NCBI GenBank assembly: GCA_002709695.1
Contig: PAQF01000086.1
Coordinates: 1 to 38,515 of the forward strand
DNA: 38,515 bases
Origin: Candidatus Poribacteria bacterium
GTDB lineage: Bacteria > Poribacteria > WGA-4E > UBA9662
Direction of reading: 5' to 3'
In this document: positions 7,938-16,252 of the stretch, one piece after another
How positions within the stretch are numbered: the stretch's first letter is position 1
Layout: every line of letters starts with the position of its first letter
The notes under the pieces: model-generated
Told to the model about the DNA's origin: nothing
Databases searched by the model: none
The model's input: the letters and a program-made list of their open reading frames with translations, nothing else
Made by a program: the position numbers and the translations under genes

Positions 7938-8639
7938 GTGGAAGACTTGTCGAGAGTTAGTGCTTTGACGTTTGATCTATTCGGTACGATATTGGATCTT
8001 GGTGGCAGTTTGGTACCATCTATCAATCGTTTCTTAGATACCCAAGAAGTTCGACTTTCTGGGGATAAATTTTGGGAACAATGGCGTGCCCGTCAACGCA
8101 TCGAGCAATATCAGGATACTATCATGTCACTTGGGCATAGTGGATATTTAGCTACTGTACGCCGTGCATTGGTTTATACTTTACACCTGAACAGTATTGA
8201 ACCGACGGATGAATTGGTATCTAAATTGATGTCGGCATGGCGAGAATTATCGCCGTTTCCTGAAGTGTTGCCAGCGCTGAAGAAACTGGCAAATCAGTAT
8301 AAGCTGGTTGTTTTGTCAAATGGAGATTCAGAATTTTTGGACTATTTGACTGAAAATCGTGTTTCACATGCGTTTGACTATGTATTTTCGGTTGACACTG
8401 TTGGTGCTTTTAAACCACATCCAGGTGTTTATCTGCGTGCTGCTTCGGTGCTTGGCTTGGGTACACATCAGTGTTTAATGGTCTCAGCTAATTCGTTTGA
8501 CGTAATGGGAGCTAGAGCCTGTGGATTCCGAGCCGTTTTCGTGAATCGTTACCAACTTCCCTATGAGGATACAGATTATCAACCTGATTCAATTGTTAGC
8601 AACTTCACTCAATTAACAGAGTTTTTGCTATCAAGCTAA
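7938..8639 (+). CDS. HAD-superfamily hydrolase, haloacid dehalogenase type II group
   Basis: This 233-residue protein has all four HAD motifs: DLFGT with nucleophile D13, VLSNGD (motif II Ser/Asn), KPHPGVY (motif III Lys) and VSANSFDVMGA (motif IV). A helical cap lies between motifs I and II. Motif IV in the form 'SANSFDxxGA' is characteristic of the 2-haloacid dehalogenase type II group, although many members act on other small substrates. The start is a GTG at 7938 with GAAGGGA about 8 bases upstream; the ATG at 7933 is out of frame and soon stops. It is followed 43 bases later by the DUF849 gene and may be cotranscribed with it. Confidence 0.85.
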   Translation: MEDLSRVSALTFDLFGTILDLGGSLVPSINRFLDTQEVRLSGDKFWEQWRARQRIEQYQDTIMSLGHSGYLATVRRALVYTLHLNSIEPTDELVSKLMSAWRELSPFPEVLPALKKLANQYKLVVLSNGDSEFLDYLTENRVSHAFDYVFSVDTVGAFKPHPGVYLRAASVLGLGTHQCLMVSANSFDVMGARACGFRAVFVNRYQLPYEDTDYQPDSIVSNFTQLTEFLLSS

Positions 8640-8682
8640 GGAATAGCGAGGCAGTTTTTGTGATGACTGAGAGGACAAGATC

Positions 8683-9507
8683 ATGAATAAGACGATCATC
8701 ACAGCAGCGGTTACAGGTTCAATGCCAACCAAAGAGATTAACCCTGCAGTACCATATACTCCAAAGGAAATCGCTAGGGAAGCAATAGAATGTTATCAAA
8801 GTGGGGCAGCGATTGCCCATATTCACGTACGTAACCCCATTACGGGAGAACCAGATTCATCAATTGAGTTGTTTCGGGAAGTCGTTGATCGTATTCGCCA
8901 CGAGTGCGATATGATCATCAACTTGACTACGAGTGGACTGAATATCAAGGATACGAACGTTATTGAGAAACGACTTGAACCTATAACGTTACAACCGGAG
9001 ATCTGCTCACTTGATATTGGTTCGGTGAATTTTCCGCATCGCGCGTTTGTTAATTCTCCTGAATGGGGAAGATCAGCAGCTATTCGGATGCGTGAAAGTG
9101 GAGTCAAACCTGAAATCGAGGTTTTTGATACTGGACATACCCGTCAAGCTATACACTGGATTGAAGAAGGGTTAATCGACCATCCGCCGTATTTTCAATT
9201 GTGTATGGGAGTTGGTTGGGGAATTGAAGCGACACCGGAAAATCTGCTGTTTATGAAGAATAAGCTACCATTGGGTATTCCTTGGTCTGTTTTGGGCGTT
9301 GGTCGAACGCAACTCCCAATGATTACACTTGGGATCCTTTTAGGAGGGAACATTCGGGTAGGATTCGAAGACAACGTCTATTTGCGAAAAGGTGTACTCG
9401 CTAAAAGTAACGCTCAGATGGTGGAAATGGCAGTCAGATTGGTTGAAGATCTTCAACGGGCAGTTGCTTCAACCGATGATGCCCGACGACTATTAGGCCT
9501 TGTCTAA
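8683..9507 (+). CDS. DUF849/BKACE-family beta-keto acid cleavage enzyme
   Basis: This 274-residue TIM-barrel protein belongs to the beta-keto acid cleavage enzyme family, whose founder is 3-keto-5-aminohexanoate cleavage enzyme (Kce) of lysine fermentation. Members condense a beta-keto acid with acetyl-CoA and split it, using a zinc ion. Zinc ligands H46 and H48 stand in [10 protein letters not shown], and the third ligand Glu fits RVGFEDN near residue 228. The opening [11 protein letters not shown] and the line [10 protein letters not shown] are family signatures. Substrates vary widely in the family, so kce itself is not assigned. GAGGAC provides a ribosome site before the ATG. Confidence 0.88.
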   Translation: MNKTIITAAVTGSMPTKEINPAVPYTPKEIAREAIECYQSGAAIAHIHVRNPITGEPDSSIELFREVVDRIRHECDMIINLTTSGLNIKDTNVIEKRLEPITLQPEICSLDIGSVNFPHRAFVNSPEWGRSAAIRMRESGVKPEIEVFDTGHTRQAIHWIEEGLIDHPPYFQLCMGVGWGIEATPENLLFMKNKLPLGIPWSVLGVGRTQLPMITLGILLGGNIRVGFEDNVYLRKGVLAKSNAQMVEMAVRLVEDLQRAVASTDDARRLLGLV

Positions 9508-9565
9508 TTGTTTTTTTAAATCTTGTTGTTGAGCAGGCAATCACCGAAAAGAGAAGATAAATTGT

Positions 9566-10837
9566 ATGAATAGATCAAGCAATCCTCCGTTCAGATCTTT
9601 CTTGATAATCATTGGCCCTGGGCTGCTGGTGGCGGCAACTGGAGTTGGGGCTGGAGATCTAAGTACAGCTGCGTTTACCGGAAACAAGCTGGGGGTAACT
9701 ATTCTATGGGTAGTTCTTCTAGGGGCGTTTCTGAAGTTTGTCTTGAATGAAGGACTTGCTCGCTGGCAGCTAGCAACCGGGCAGACACTTCTTGAAGGTG
9801 CCGTAATTCGTTTGGGGCCCGTGGTTTCATTTGTATTTCTACCATATCTGCTACTATGGAGTTTCTTTGTTGGGTCAGCACTGATAAGTGCTTGTGGTGT
9901 GGCTATGCATGCGATCTTTCCTGTTTTCGATCAAGCTTCACAAGGAAAGATTTTCTTTGGTATTATCCACAGTGTGGTTGGTGTTGTGTTGGTGCTTCTT
10001 GGTGGGTTCGTTCTATTTGAAAAAGTTATGAATGTTTGTATTATCTTCATGTTTTTTTGTGCGCTCCTAACGGCGGCGATTGTTTGTGAAAGCTGGGAGG
10101 CTGTTGTCATAGGGTTGTTACTTCCGAGAATACCGCAACTTGGATCAGGTGGTCTTGGATGGACAATGGCACTTATGGGTGGTGTTGGAGGAACATTAAC
10201 TGTTCTCTGCTACGGTTACTGGATGCGTGAGAAAGGAAGAACAGATGTATCAGAATTGCGAACCTGTCGATTAGATCTTGGATTTGCTTATGCGGCAACA
10301 GCCATCTTTGGTGTATCCATGGTTATTATTGGAAGTACAATTCAAGTTGAAGGAACAGGTGCCAGTCTTATTATCGATTTGGCCGACAAGTTGGAGGCAT
10401 CCTTGGGAACTGTCGGGAGATGGTTGTTTCTAATCGGTGCTTGGGGCGCAATATTCAGTAGTCTGCTTGGTGTTTGGCAGTCAGTCCCATATGTTTTTGC
10501 TGATTTCTGGGATTTGATAAAAGCCAAAGATCGAGACCTGACTTATGCTAGGGAAGTAGATACAAGCAGCTTCTCGTATCGTGGGTATCTATTTGCGATT
10601 GCAATTATTCCGATGTTAGGGCTATTTTTTGGTTTTAAACAAGTTCAAAAAATTTATGCTGTCTTTGGATCTATGTTTATGCCATTCTTAGCCATTGTAT
10701 TATTGATTCTTAACAGTCGGTCTGTTTGGGTAGGACGACATCGAAATCGTGTCATCACAGTTGTTGTTCTCATCGTTATCCTAGCTATATTCGTTTTCTT
10801 TGGTTATTTACAGCTTCGTAAGAAACTGGGAATTTGA
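9566..10837 (+). CDS. Nramp-type transporter with atypical metal-site motifs
   Basis: This 423-residue inner-membrane protein has about 11 hydrophobic helices and the overall pattern of the Nramp (SLC11) family, opening with IIGPGLLVAATGVGAGDL. The classical helix 1 metal motif DPGN is replaced by GVGAGDL. The helix 6 MPH(N/S) region is replaced by a Gly-rich segment, GGVGGTLTVLCYGYWM. Those residues coordinate Mn2+ or Fe2+ in true MntH, so this member probably moves another substrate or uses another site; Mg2+-transporting Nramp relatives show that such changes occur. It follows the DUF849 gene by 58 bases and precedes the sulfite-oxidase-family gene, possibly on one transcript. Confidence 0.8.
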   Translation: MNRSSNPPFRSFLIIIGPGLLVAATGVGAGDLSTAAFTGNKLGVTILWVVLLGAFLKFVLNEGLARWQLATGQTLLEGAVIRLGPVVSFVFLPYLLLWSFFVGSALISACGVAMHAIFPVFDQASQGKIFFGIIHSVVGVVLVLLGGFVLFEKVMNVCIIFMFFCALLTAAIVCESWEAVVIGLLLPRIPQLGSGGLGWTMALMGGVGGTLTVLCYGYWMREKGRTDVSELRTCRLDLGFAYAATAIFGVSMVIIGSTIQVEGTGASLIIDLADKLEASLGTVGRWLFLIGAWGAIFSSLLGVWQSVPYVFADFWDLIKAKDRDLTYAREVDTSSFSYRGYLFAIAIIPMLGLFFGFKQVQKIYAVFGSMFMPFLAIVLLILNSRSVWVGRHRNRVITVVVLIVILAIFVFFGYLQLRKKLGI

Positions 10838-10907
10838 GTTGAATGAATGGCAACAGTTTCCCGAATTTTTGTTCAAAGTATAAATTTGACAATCAGATAG
10901 GAAAATA

Positions 10908-11897
10908 ATGAAACGAAGAAAGTTCGTTAAAATTATCGGTGTGACGACTGCTGGTATTGTTATGCCGGTTCGTTATATTAATGCAGAAGGGCTGCCGGAA
11001 TTTGACCTGAACCCGGCTACTATGGTTACAGAAAATGATGACTTTTATATTCTTCAAATCGATAAAGCCCCTGAAATCAAAGTAGATCATTGGCAAATGG
11101 CTGTAACTGGTTTGGTTACTAAGCCGGTTTTTCTAAACTATCAGCAACTCCTGAAAATGGAACCAGTTACTACGCAAAGAACACTAAAATGCATAGGAGA
11201 TCCGATAGGTACAGAACAAATGAACAATGCGGAATGGACAGGTGTTCCATTGCGAGATGTACTCGAGGATTCGGGCATCAAACCAAAAGCGAAAGTCGTT
11301 GTTTTTCGTTGTGCTGATGGTTATCATACCGCTGTGCCGCTTGAACGGGCAATGCGAAAAGAAGTCCTTTTAGCTTATAAGATGAATGGTGAGGATTTGC
11401 CAGTTGAACATGGCTATCCAGTGCGTCTTCTCAATCCAGGGCATTATGGTGTCAAGAATCCAAAATGGATTATGAATGTCATGTTGGCGGAGAAACATGT
11501 TGGTTACTGGGAAGCCCAGGGTTGGGATCCAATCGCACGGGTTAAGCTGGCGACGGTCATCAGGTCTCCGGAGAATGGCACCGAAATTAAAGCTGGATCA
11601 GTTTGTACGGTTAGTGGCGCGGCATTTGATAGTGGAAATCACGGCGGCATCAAATCTGTTGAAGTTAGCGTTGATGGGGGAACTAACTGGGAACCCGCCG
11701 AGATTTGGGCCAAGGATTCACCTTTGACTTGGTATCTCTGGAAATATACTTGGCAAGTAGCTGAACAACCAGGTGAAATCGAGATATGTGCCAGATCAAC
11801 GGCCAACAACGGGACTATTCAAGAAGTAAATGGGTTTGATGCTGAAAATGGTGGAGCGACTGGCTATCATACTATTGATGCTGAAATTCAGACCTAG
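10908..11897 (+). CDS. sulfite-oxidase-family molybdopterin oxidoreductase, exported
   Basis: This 329-residue enzyme has an N-terminal sulfite-oxidase-type molybdopterin domain (about residues 30-215) and a C-terminal Ig-like Mo-co dimerisation domain (about 220-325, with KSVEVSVDGGTNW). The Mo-ligating Cys is C95 in TLKCIGD. The segment PVEHGYPVRLLNPGHYGVKNPKW is the conserved cofactor-binding stretch. The start MKRRKFVK followed by a hydrophobic run is a twin-arginine-like signal, as expected for a protein exported already holding its cofactor. Family members oxidise sulfite (SorA, SoxCD) or act as other oxidoreductases. The rhodanese next door hints at sulfur chemistry, but the substrate is unproven. 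Confidence 0.85.
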   Translation: MKRRKFVKIIGVTTAGIVMPVRYINAEGLPEFDLNPATMVTENDDFYILQIDKAPEIKVDHWQMAVTGLVTKPVFLNYQQLLKMEPVTTQRTLKCIGDPIGTEQMNNAEWTGVPLRDVLEDSGIKPKAKVVVFRCADGYHTAVPLERAMRKEVLLAYKMNGEDLPVEHGYPVRLLNPGHYGVKNPKWIMNVMLAEKHVGYWEAQGWDPIARVKLATVIRSPENGTEIKAGSVCTVSGAAFDSGNHGGIKSVEVSVDGGTNWEPAEIWAKDSPLTWYLWKYTWQVAEQPGEIEICARSTANNGTIQEVNGFDAENGGATGYHTIDAEIQT

Positions 11898-12023
11898 TTT
11901 GTGATTCTAGAGTCTATGGAATCACTGAATGTACCGATTTTAGCTCATTCCTTCTGTGCTTTTTTAGGTTTTTTTCCCACTGGAAGTTATATTTAAGTAT
12001 CAAGTGTTTAATGGAGGATCTCC

Positions 12024-12488
12024 ATGATAAAGAAAAAAACAATTTTTTGTTTGGGTTTGATGTGGGGTTTTACAGTCTGTATTTTTGCTCAAGTTGAACC
12101 TAAACGGATTAGCAATGCAGAAGTAAAGCAGATGCTCGATCAGAAAAAGGTGGTTACAATCGTTGATGTCCGTGGAATTAATGCCTACAAAGCTGGACAT
12201 ATTCCGACTTCAATATCAATGCCATCTGGCGAAATTTCCTCACGGCATAAGGAACTTCCCAAGAATGAACTTATTGTCCTCTACTGTAGCTGACTAGCAG
12301 AAGGTTCAAGTGTCCGTGCGGCACAAATGTTAGCAAAGAATTTTGGTTTCAACATGGAATTATTGAAAGTGCTTAAAGGAGGGTTTCATGCTTGGAGAGA
12401 TGTGGGATACCCAGTTAGCCAAGGGTTGGTTGTTAAACCAAAAGGTAAACTAATTACACTATGGTCAAAAATCAGATCAAAGTACTAG
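12024..12488 (+). CDS. exported rhodanese interrupted by TGA, candidate selenoprotein
   Basis: Reading from the ATG at 12024 (GGAGG upstream) gives a signal peptide, then a rhodanese domain with TIVDVRGINAYKAGHIP. The active loop LYCS (residues 86-89) is followed by TGA at codon 90 (12291-12293). The same frame then stays open for 64 codons to TAG at 12486 and encodes the rest of a normal rhodanese, including EGSSVRAAQML and KGGFHAWRDVGYPV. In related proteins the motif reads YC-x-C-x-x-E, so the TGA replaces a conserved Cys. That is how selenocysteine is usually found, and a fitting hairpin follows. The full product would be 154 residues and periplasmic; without recoding only 89 residues result. 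The alternative is a recent nonsense mutation. No selenocysteine machinery is in this window. Confidence 0.7.
12294..12333 (+). promoter_or_regulatory. SECIS-like hairpin directly after the in-frame TGA
   Basis: The 40 bases after the TGA can form a two-part hairpin. The lower stem pairs CTAGC (12294-12298) with GTTAG (12329-12333). The upper stem pairs GTG-CC (12310-12315) with GGCAC (12320-12324), leaving one bulged U at 12313 and an apical loop GUGC at 12316-12319. In the E. coli fdhF SECIS a bulged U and a loop G-U pair are the SelB contacts, and the loop lies a similar distance from the UGA; here it is 22 bases. The internal loop is large and the stems short, so this is suggestive only. 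Confidence 0.5.
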
Positions 12489-12495
12489 AAACTGA

Positions 12496-13869
12496 TTAGA
12501 TCGGAGATTCTAGGAAGTTTGTATAGACGTCAGCCTTAAGGAAGCGGTCATTCCTTAAAATTTTAGCATGAAGTGGGATTGTTGTATGAATGCCATCAAT
12601 TTCGAATTCGGCCAATGCGCGACGCATGCGTGTAATTGATTCTGACCGATCCTTGCCATAAGCTATCAATTTCCCAATTAATGAGTCATAATAAGGCGGT
12701 ACAACATAACCACTGTAAATGTGTGAGTCTAGGCGAATTCCTATCCCCCCTGGAAACAAACACTGATTGATCTTACCTGGAGACGGAGAAAAGTCGTTAT
12801 CAGGGTTCTCTGCATTAATTCGACATTCAATTGCGTGTCCAGAGAAGGTAATGCTGGATTGACTATAGCCAAGAGGTTCTCCAGCAGCTAAACGGATTTG
12901 CTCTTTCACAAGGTCTCTGCCGGTAACCATTTCACTAATGGTATGTTCCACCTGAATACGAGAGTTCATTTCTAGGAAATAGAATTGGTCTTTTTCATCG
13001 ACGACAAATTCTATGGTCCCAACATTAACATATCCAACTGATTTAGCTGCTTTGACTGCAACTTTTAGCAGTTCTTGTCTGATCTTATCTGAAATTGATG
13101 GGGACGGGGCCTCTTCAACCAATTTTTGACGCTTCCTCTGAATGGAGCACTCCCGTTCTCCAAGGTGTACTAGATTTCCTTGATGGTCACCTAAAATTTG
13201 TACTTCTATGTGTCGTGCATCTTCAATCCATTTTTCAATATAAACATCTCCGTTACCAAAAGATGCTTCTGCTTCTGCTTTAGCTGTGTGAAATAAGTTA
13301 ATTAAACTCATGCTGTTATGCGCGATACGTATCCCACGACCACCACCACCTGCTACCGCTTTGATACCGACTGGATATCCAATTTTCTCGGCTAGTGCAG
13401 ACGCATCTTTATCATTTTCGATAATGCCTTTTTTTCGGCTCCTACGTATTCCTTGTCTTGTGTTTCGACTGCCAGGAACCAGCTTTAAACCAGCTTTAGA
13501 CATTGCTTCGCGTGCTTCGACTTTATCTCCCATAGTCATTAAGTTATCAATTGAGGGGCCGATAAAAGTGATTTTGTGAGCTTCGCATATTTCCGCAAAC
13601 TGAGCATCTTCAGCTAGAAATCCTGCACCGGGATGAATAGCATCTGCGTTTGTCAGTTCGGCAATAGTAATTATATTAGCACGCTTCAGATAACTGTCAC
13701 TTGGTGCGGGATTACCAATACAATAAGACTCATCAGCATATTTGACGTGTAGGGAATCCCTATCGGCTGTTGAGTATACAGCTACCGTTTTTATTCCAAG
13801 ATCTCGGCATGCACGGATGATTCGGAGGGCAATTTCACCTCGGTTGGCGATTAAAACCTTTTTGAACAT
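12496..13869 (-). CDS. accC: biotin carboxylase subunit of acetyl-CoA carboxylase, with unusual residues
   Basis: AccC uses ATP to carboxylate the biotin of AccB, the first step of fatty-acid synthesis. The 457-residue protein opens with [17 protein letters not shown] and has the ATP-grasp glycine loop [19 protein letters not shown] and [13 protein letters not shown] chose the ATG at 13869 because the family begins with this wording; a longer frame to 13974 would run back through accB. Oddities are visible. The family's QRRHQK reads QRKRQK, losing the His equivalent to E. coli H236. EMNTRIQVEHP reads [11 protein letters not shown]. About 11 extra, very basic residues ([12 protein letters not shown]) sit after PGS. 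It is probably still functional, since the frame is intact and the operon is housekeeping. Confidence 0.93.
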   Translation of the reverse strand: MFKKVLIANRGEIALRIIRACRDLGIKTVAVYSTADRDSLHVKYADESYCIGNPAPSDSYLKRANIITIAELTNADAIHPGAGFLAEDAQFAEICEAHKITFIGPSIDNLMTMGDKVEAREAMSKAGLKLVPGSRNTRQGIRRSRKKGIIENDKDASALAEKIGYPVGIKAVAGGGGRGIRIAHNSMSLINLFHTAKAEAEASFGNGDVYIEKWIEDARHIEVQILGDHQGNLVHLGERECSIQRKRQKLVEEAPSPSISDKIRQELLKVAVKAAKSVGYVNVGTIEFVVDEKDQFYFLEMNSRIQVEHTISEMVTGRDLVKEQIRLAAGEPLGYSQSSITFSGHAIECRINAENPDNDFSPSPGKINQCLFPGGIGIRLDSHIYSGYVVPPYYDSLIGKLIAYGKDRSESITRMRRALAEFEIDGIHTTIPLHAKILRNDRFLKADVYTNFLESPI

Positions 13870-13870
13870 G

Positions 13871-14323
13871 TCAGCTCCTTCTGATACGGAAAAGGGGCTG
13901 ATCGAACTCAACGGCAGTTGCGTTTTCAACAAGTATTTCGGTAATATCGCAACCAAACTCGGCTTGAACTTCATTAAAGATCTTCATGGCTTCGATTAAG
14001 CAAATAGTATCGTTTTTGGAAACCGAATCCCCAGCCTGTACAAAAGGTGGTTCATCTGGGGATGAGGCGCGATAAAACATGCCAGGCATGGGTGAACGAA
14101 TTAATTCCCCCTGTGGGATTGATTCTGAGGTTTCACCAGCTCCAATGGGTTGTTGTTCTGGTATTGTTGTTGCCATAGTAACCATTGGGCTGACATCAGT
14201 ATTTGCGCGACGCACTTTAACCGAAACTTGCCCTTCGGTCAATTCAACCTCGGCTAGATTCCTTTTGTCCATGATATCGCAAATTTGTTCAATCAATTTT
14301 AGGTTGGACTTTTTGTCTGCCAT
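13871..14323 (-). CDS. accB: biotin carboxyl carrier protein of acetyl-CoA carboxylase
   Basis: This 150-residue carrier has a helical N-terminal part (about 1-40), a flexible linker rich in Thr, Pro, Gln and Gly (about 41-70) and a C-terminal biotinyl domain (about 74-150). Biotin is attached to K114 in [11 protein letters not shown], and the family signature [19 protein letters not shown] is complete. It ends one base before accC and begins three bases after the efp stop, so the three genes are tightly coupled. AccB, AccC and the carboxyltransferase (not in this window) together make malonyl-CoA. Confidence 0.96.
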   Translation of the reverse strand: MADKKSNLKLIEQICDIMDKRNLAEVELTEGQVSVKVRRANTDVSPMVTMATTIPEQQPIGAGETSESIPQGELIRSPMPGMFYRASSPDEPPFVQAGDSVSKNDTICLIEAMKIFNEVQAEFGCDITEILVENATAVEFDQPLFRIRRS

Positions 14324-14326
14324 CAG

Positions 14327-14884
14327 CTATAACCTTTCAATATAGTCACCAGTACGAGTATCAATTTTGACAACAGTTTCGTTGTCTACGAAGAGAGGAA
14401 CTTGTATTACCAAGCCTGTCTCTAAAGTCGCTGGTTTGGTGCTTCCACTGACTGTATCTCCTCTGACTCCTGGATCTGTTTCAACTATTTGTAGAGCGAC
14501 AAACGTTGGAAGTTCAATTACAATAGGGATGTCTCCATCGAATCTAATGATAGTATCCAATCCTTCTTTTAAATAGTTAATTGCATCACCCATCAGTTCT
14601 GGTGATACTGCAAGTTCTTCATATGATCCACTATCCATAAAATAGAAAAGATTCCCATCAGTATACATATATTGCATTTCACGATCTTCGAGTCGAACCA
14701 CTTCAATGGTATCATTACTCCGGAACGTCCGTTCAACCACTGCACCGTTGGTTAAACATTTTATTTTTGTGCGGGCAAAAGCTCCACCTTTGCCCGGTTT
14801 CACGTGTTCACAGTTTGTGATTGTATATATAGTGCCATTCAGGCGGATGATCAAGCCATTTCTCAGGTCGTTAAGTGAAGCCAT
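14327..14884 (-). CDS. efp: translation elongation factor P
   Basis: EF-P relieves ribosomes stalled at proline runs. The 185-residue length is normal. The N-terminal KOW-like domain carries the tip KPGKGGAF with K32 at the position that is modified in E. coli, so either lysylation or another lysine-type modification is possible; the modifying enzymes are not in this window. The C terminus has the family ending FVDNETVVKIDTRTGDYIE. The efp-accB-accC order is common in many bacteria. ATG at 14884 is preceded on this strand by GGGAGA. Confidence 0.96.
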   Translation of the reverse strand: MASLNDLRNGLIIRLNGTIYTITNCEHVKPGKGGAFARTKIKCLTNGAVVERTFRSNDTIEVVRLEDREMQYMYTDGNLFYFMDSGSYEELAVSPELMGDAINYLKEGLDTIIRFDGDIPIVIELPTFVALQIVETDPGVRGDTVSGSTKPATLETGLVIQVPLFVDNETVVKIDTRTGDYIERL

Positions 14885-14914
14885 AGATTCTCCCTAGAAG
14901 CTAAAATAATAACA

Positions 14915-15799
14915 TTATATAAGCGAGGCGTTCAAAAGAGCTTTTTTAATAATTTCTTTCTGGTGTTGTTCTGTTTCGGGCATAGGCAAGCGAGGTTTGC
15001 CTGAAGCACGTCCCTGCAGTTGCATCACGTATTTGACATTCGCAGGGAGGTTGTCATCAGAAATTGCATTCCATACTGGAAGCAGCAATTCATGTAAAGA
15101 TTTTGCCGTTTCGTAGTCGCCATTTTCAACCGCTTCCCAAAGCTGGACACAAAGCTTTGGTGCAGCAGTTAGTATAGCTGCGATTGCTCCATGTGCGCCT
15201 AGCAAAAATGATGGATAAAGCAGGGCATCCACTGCTGACATAATGCGACCCTGATTACCAAGTAGAAGCAACAAATCTGCAAGTAACTTCATGTCTCCAG
15301 CACTTTGCTTAACACCAATAACACCTTCCACTTCAGTGATGATACGTGTTAGCAATTGGGGAGATAAATAGGTCCATGGTATGACATTATAAATAATTAC
15401 TGGTAGTCCAGTTTCTTCGGTGATCTTGGCAAAATGCTGAATCATAGCATCATCATTTGGTCTGAAAAGGTAGTGAACCGGGGTAACCTGAAGAGCTTTA
15501 ATCCCTAGTTCAGCAACGGCTTGTCCTCGTTCAATCGCAGACTGTGTACTGTCCGTGATAATTCCCGTGATAACTGGAGTTCGTCCTTTGGATTCATCAA
15601 CAGCGCACGCTGTGATACGATATGTTTCATCAGTTGTCAATGTATGTCCTTCTCCAGTACTTCCGCAAACTGCTAAGCCGTGAACTCCAGCGACTTCAAT
15701 CAGGTAATGTATATCTTCCTTTAATGCAACCTCGTCTACTTGACCCTCTGCTGTGAAAGGTGTTGTTATCGGTGGCACAATTCCATAAATTTCGTTCAT
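14915..15799 (-). CDS. DapA-family aldolase/synthase (DHDPS/NAL superfamily)
   Basis: This 294-residue TIM barrel has the Schiff-base lysine K164 in IGVKQSAGD, the catalytic Tyr Y137 in VIIYNVIPW and the pyruvate-binding GSTGEG at 47-52. The superfamily includes dihydrodipicolinate synthase, N-acetylneuraminate lyase and sugar-acid aldolases. The residues seen do not settle which reaction it performs. Its position between aroQ and efp in a biosynthetic operon favours, but does not prove, lysine synthesis. It lies 16 bases after the aroQ stop and 30 before efp. Confidence 0.85.
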   Translation of the reverse strand: MNEIYGIVPPITTPFTAEGQVDEVALKEDIHYLIEVAGVHGLAVCGSTGEGHTLTTDETYRITACAVDESKGRTPVITGIITDSTQSAIERGQAVAELGIKALQVTPVHYLFRPNDDAMIQHFAKITEETGLPVIIYNVIPWTYLSPQLLTRIITEVEGVIGVKQSAGDMKLLADLLLLLGNQGRIMSAVDALLYPSFLLGAHGAIAAILTAAPKLCVQLWEAVENGDYETAKSLHELLLPVWNAISDDNLPANVKYVMQLQGRASGKPRLPMPETEQHQKEIIKKALLNASLI

Positions 15800-15815
15800 T
15801 TGGTAACCATCCTCT

Positions 15816-16250
15816 CTATTTTTTCAGAGTATTAATCATCGCATTGAGTGCAAGTTCATAGCTGTAGTTTCCGAAGCCACTGATTACACCAACAGCAATT
15901 GGTGACACGTATGAATGATGTCGGAAGTCTTCACGTTCGTATATATTTGAGAGATGAATTTCGATTACGGGAAGGTTTATAGCTGAGAGTGCGTCTCGAA
16001 TGGCTATACTGGTGTGAGTATAAGCCGCAGGGTTAATCAATATTCCATTTGCCCAATCAATGTTATTTCCAATTTCCGATACTATTTTCCCTTCTTGGTT
16101 TGACTGAAAAACCTTGAGTGTAACTCCTTGATTTTGAGCAATTTGAATCAAATCTTGGTTGATATTGTCAAGTGTCTGAGTTCCGTAGATTTCTGGTTGT
16201 CGCTTACCTAATAAATTCAGGTTTGGGCCGTGAATGACTAAAATATTCAT
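15816..16250 (-). CDS. aroQ: type II 3-dehydroquinate dehydratase
   Basis: AroQ dehydrates 3-dehydroquinate to 3-dehydroshikimate, step three of the shikimate pathway. The start [19 protein letters not shown] and the catalytic Tyr in PEIYG are type II hallmarks; [16 protein letters not shown] and [12 protein letters not shown] complete the site. I placed the start at 16250, giving 144 residues, because the family begins at this Met. An in-frame ATG at 16268 lies inside aroB and would add six unconserved residues. The start follows the aroB stop by two bases, so translational coupling is likely. Confidence 0.94.
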   Translation of the reverse strand: MNILVIHGPNLNLLGKRQPEIYGTQTLDNINQDLIQIAQNQGVTLKVFQSNQEGKIVSEIGNNIDWANGILINPAAYTHTSIAIRDALSAINLPVIEIHLSNIYEREDFRHHSYVSPIAVGVISGFGNYSYELALNAMINTLKK

Positions 16251-16252
16251 AT

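Noticed and set aside
11901-11925. GTGATTC...GAATCAC hairpin after the sulfite-oxidase-family gene as a terminator
   Set aside because: Only seven pairs and no T-run follow, so termination is not supported.
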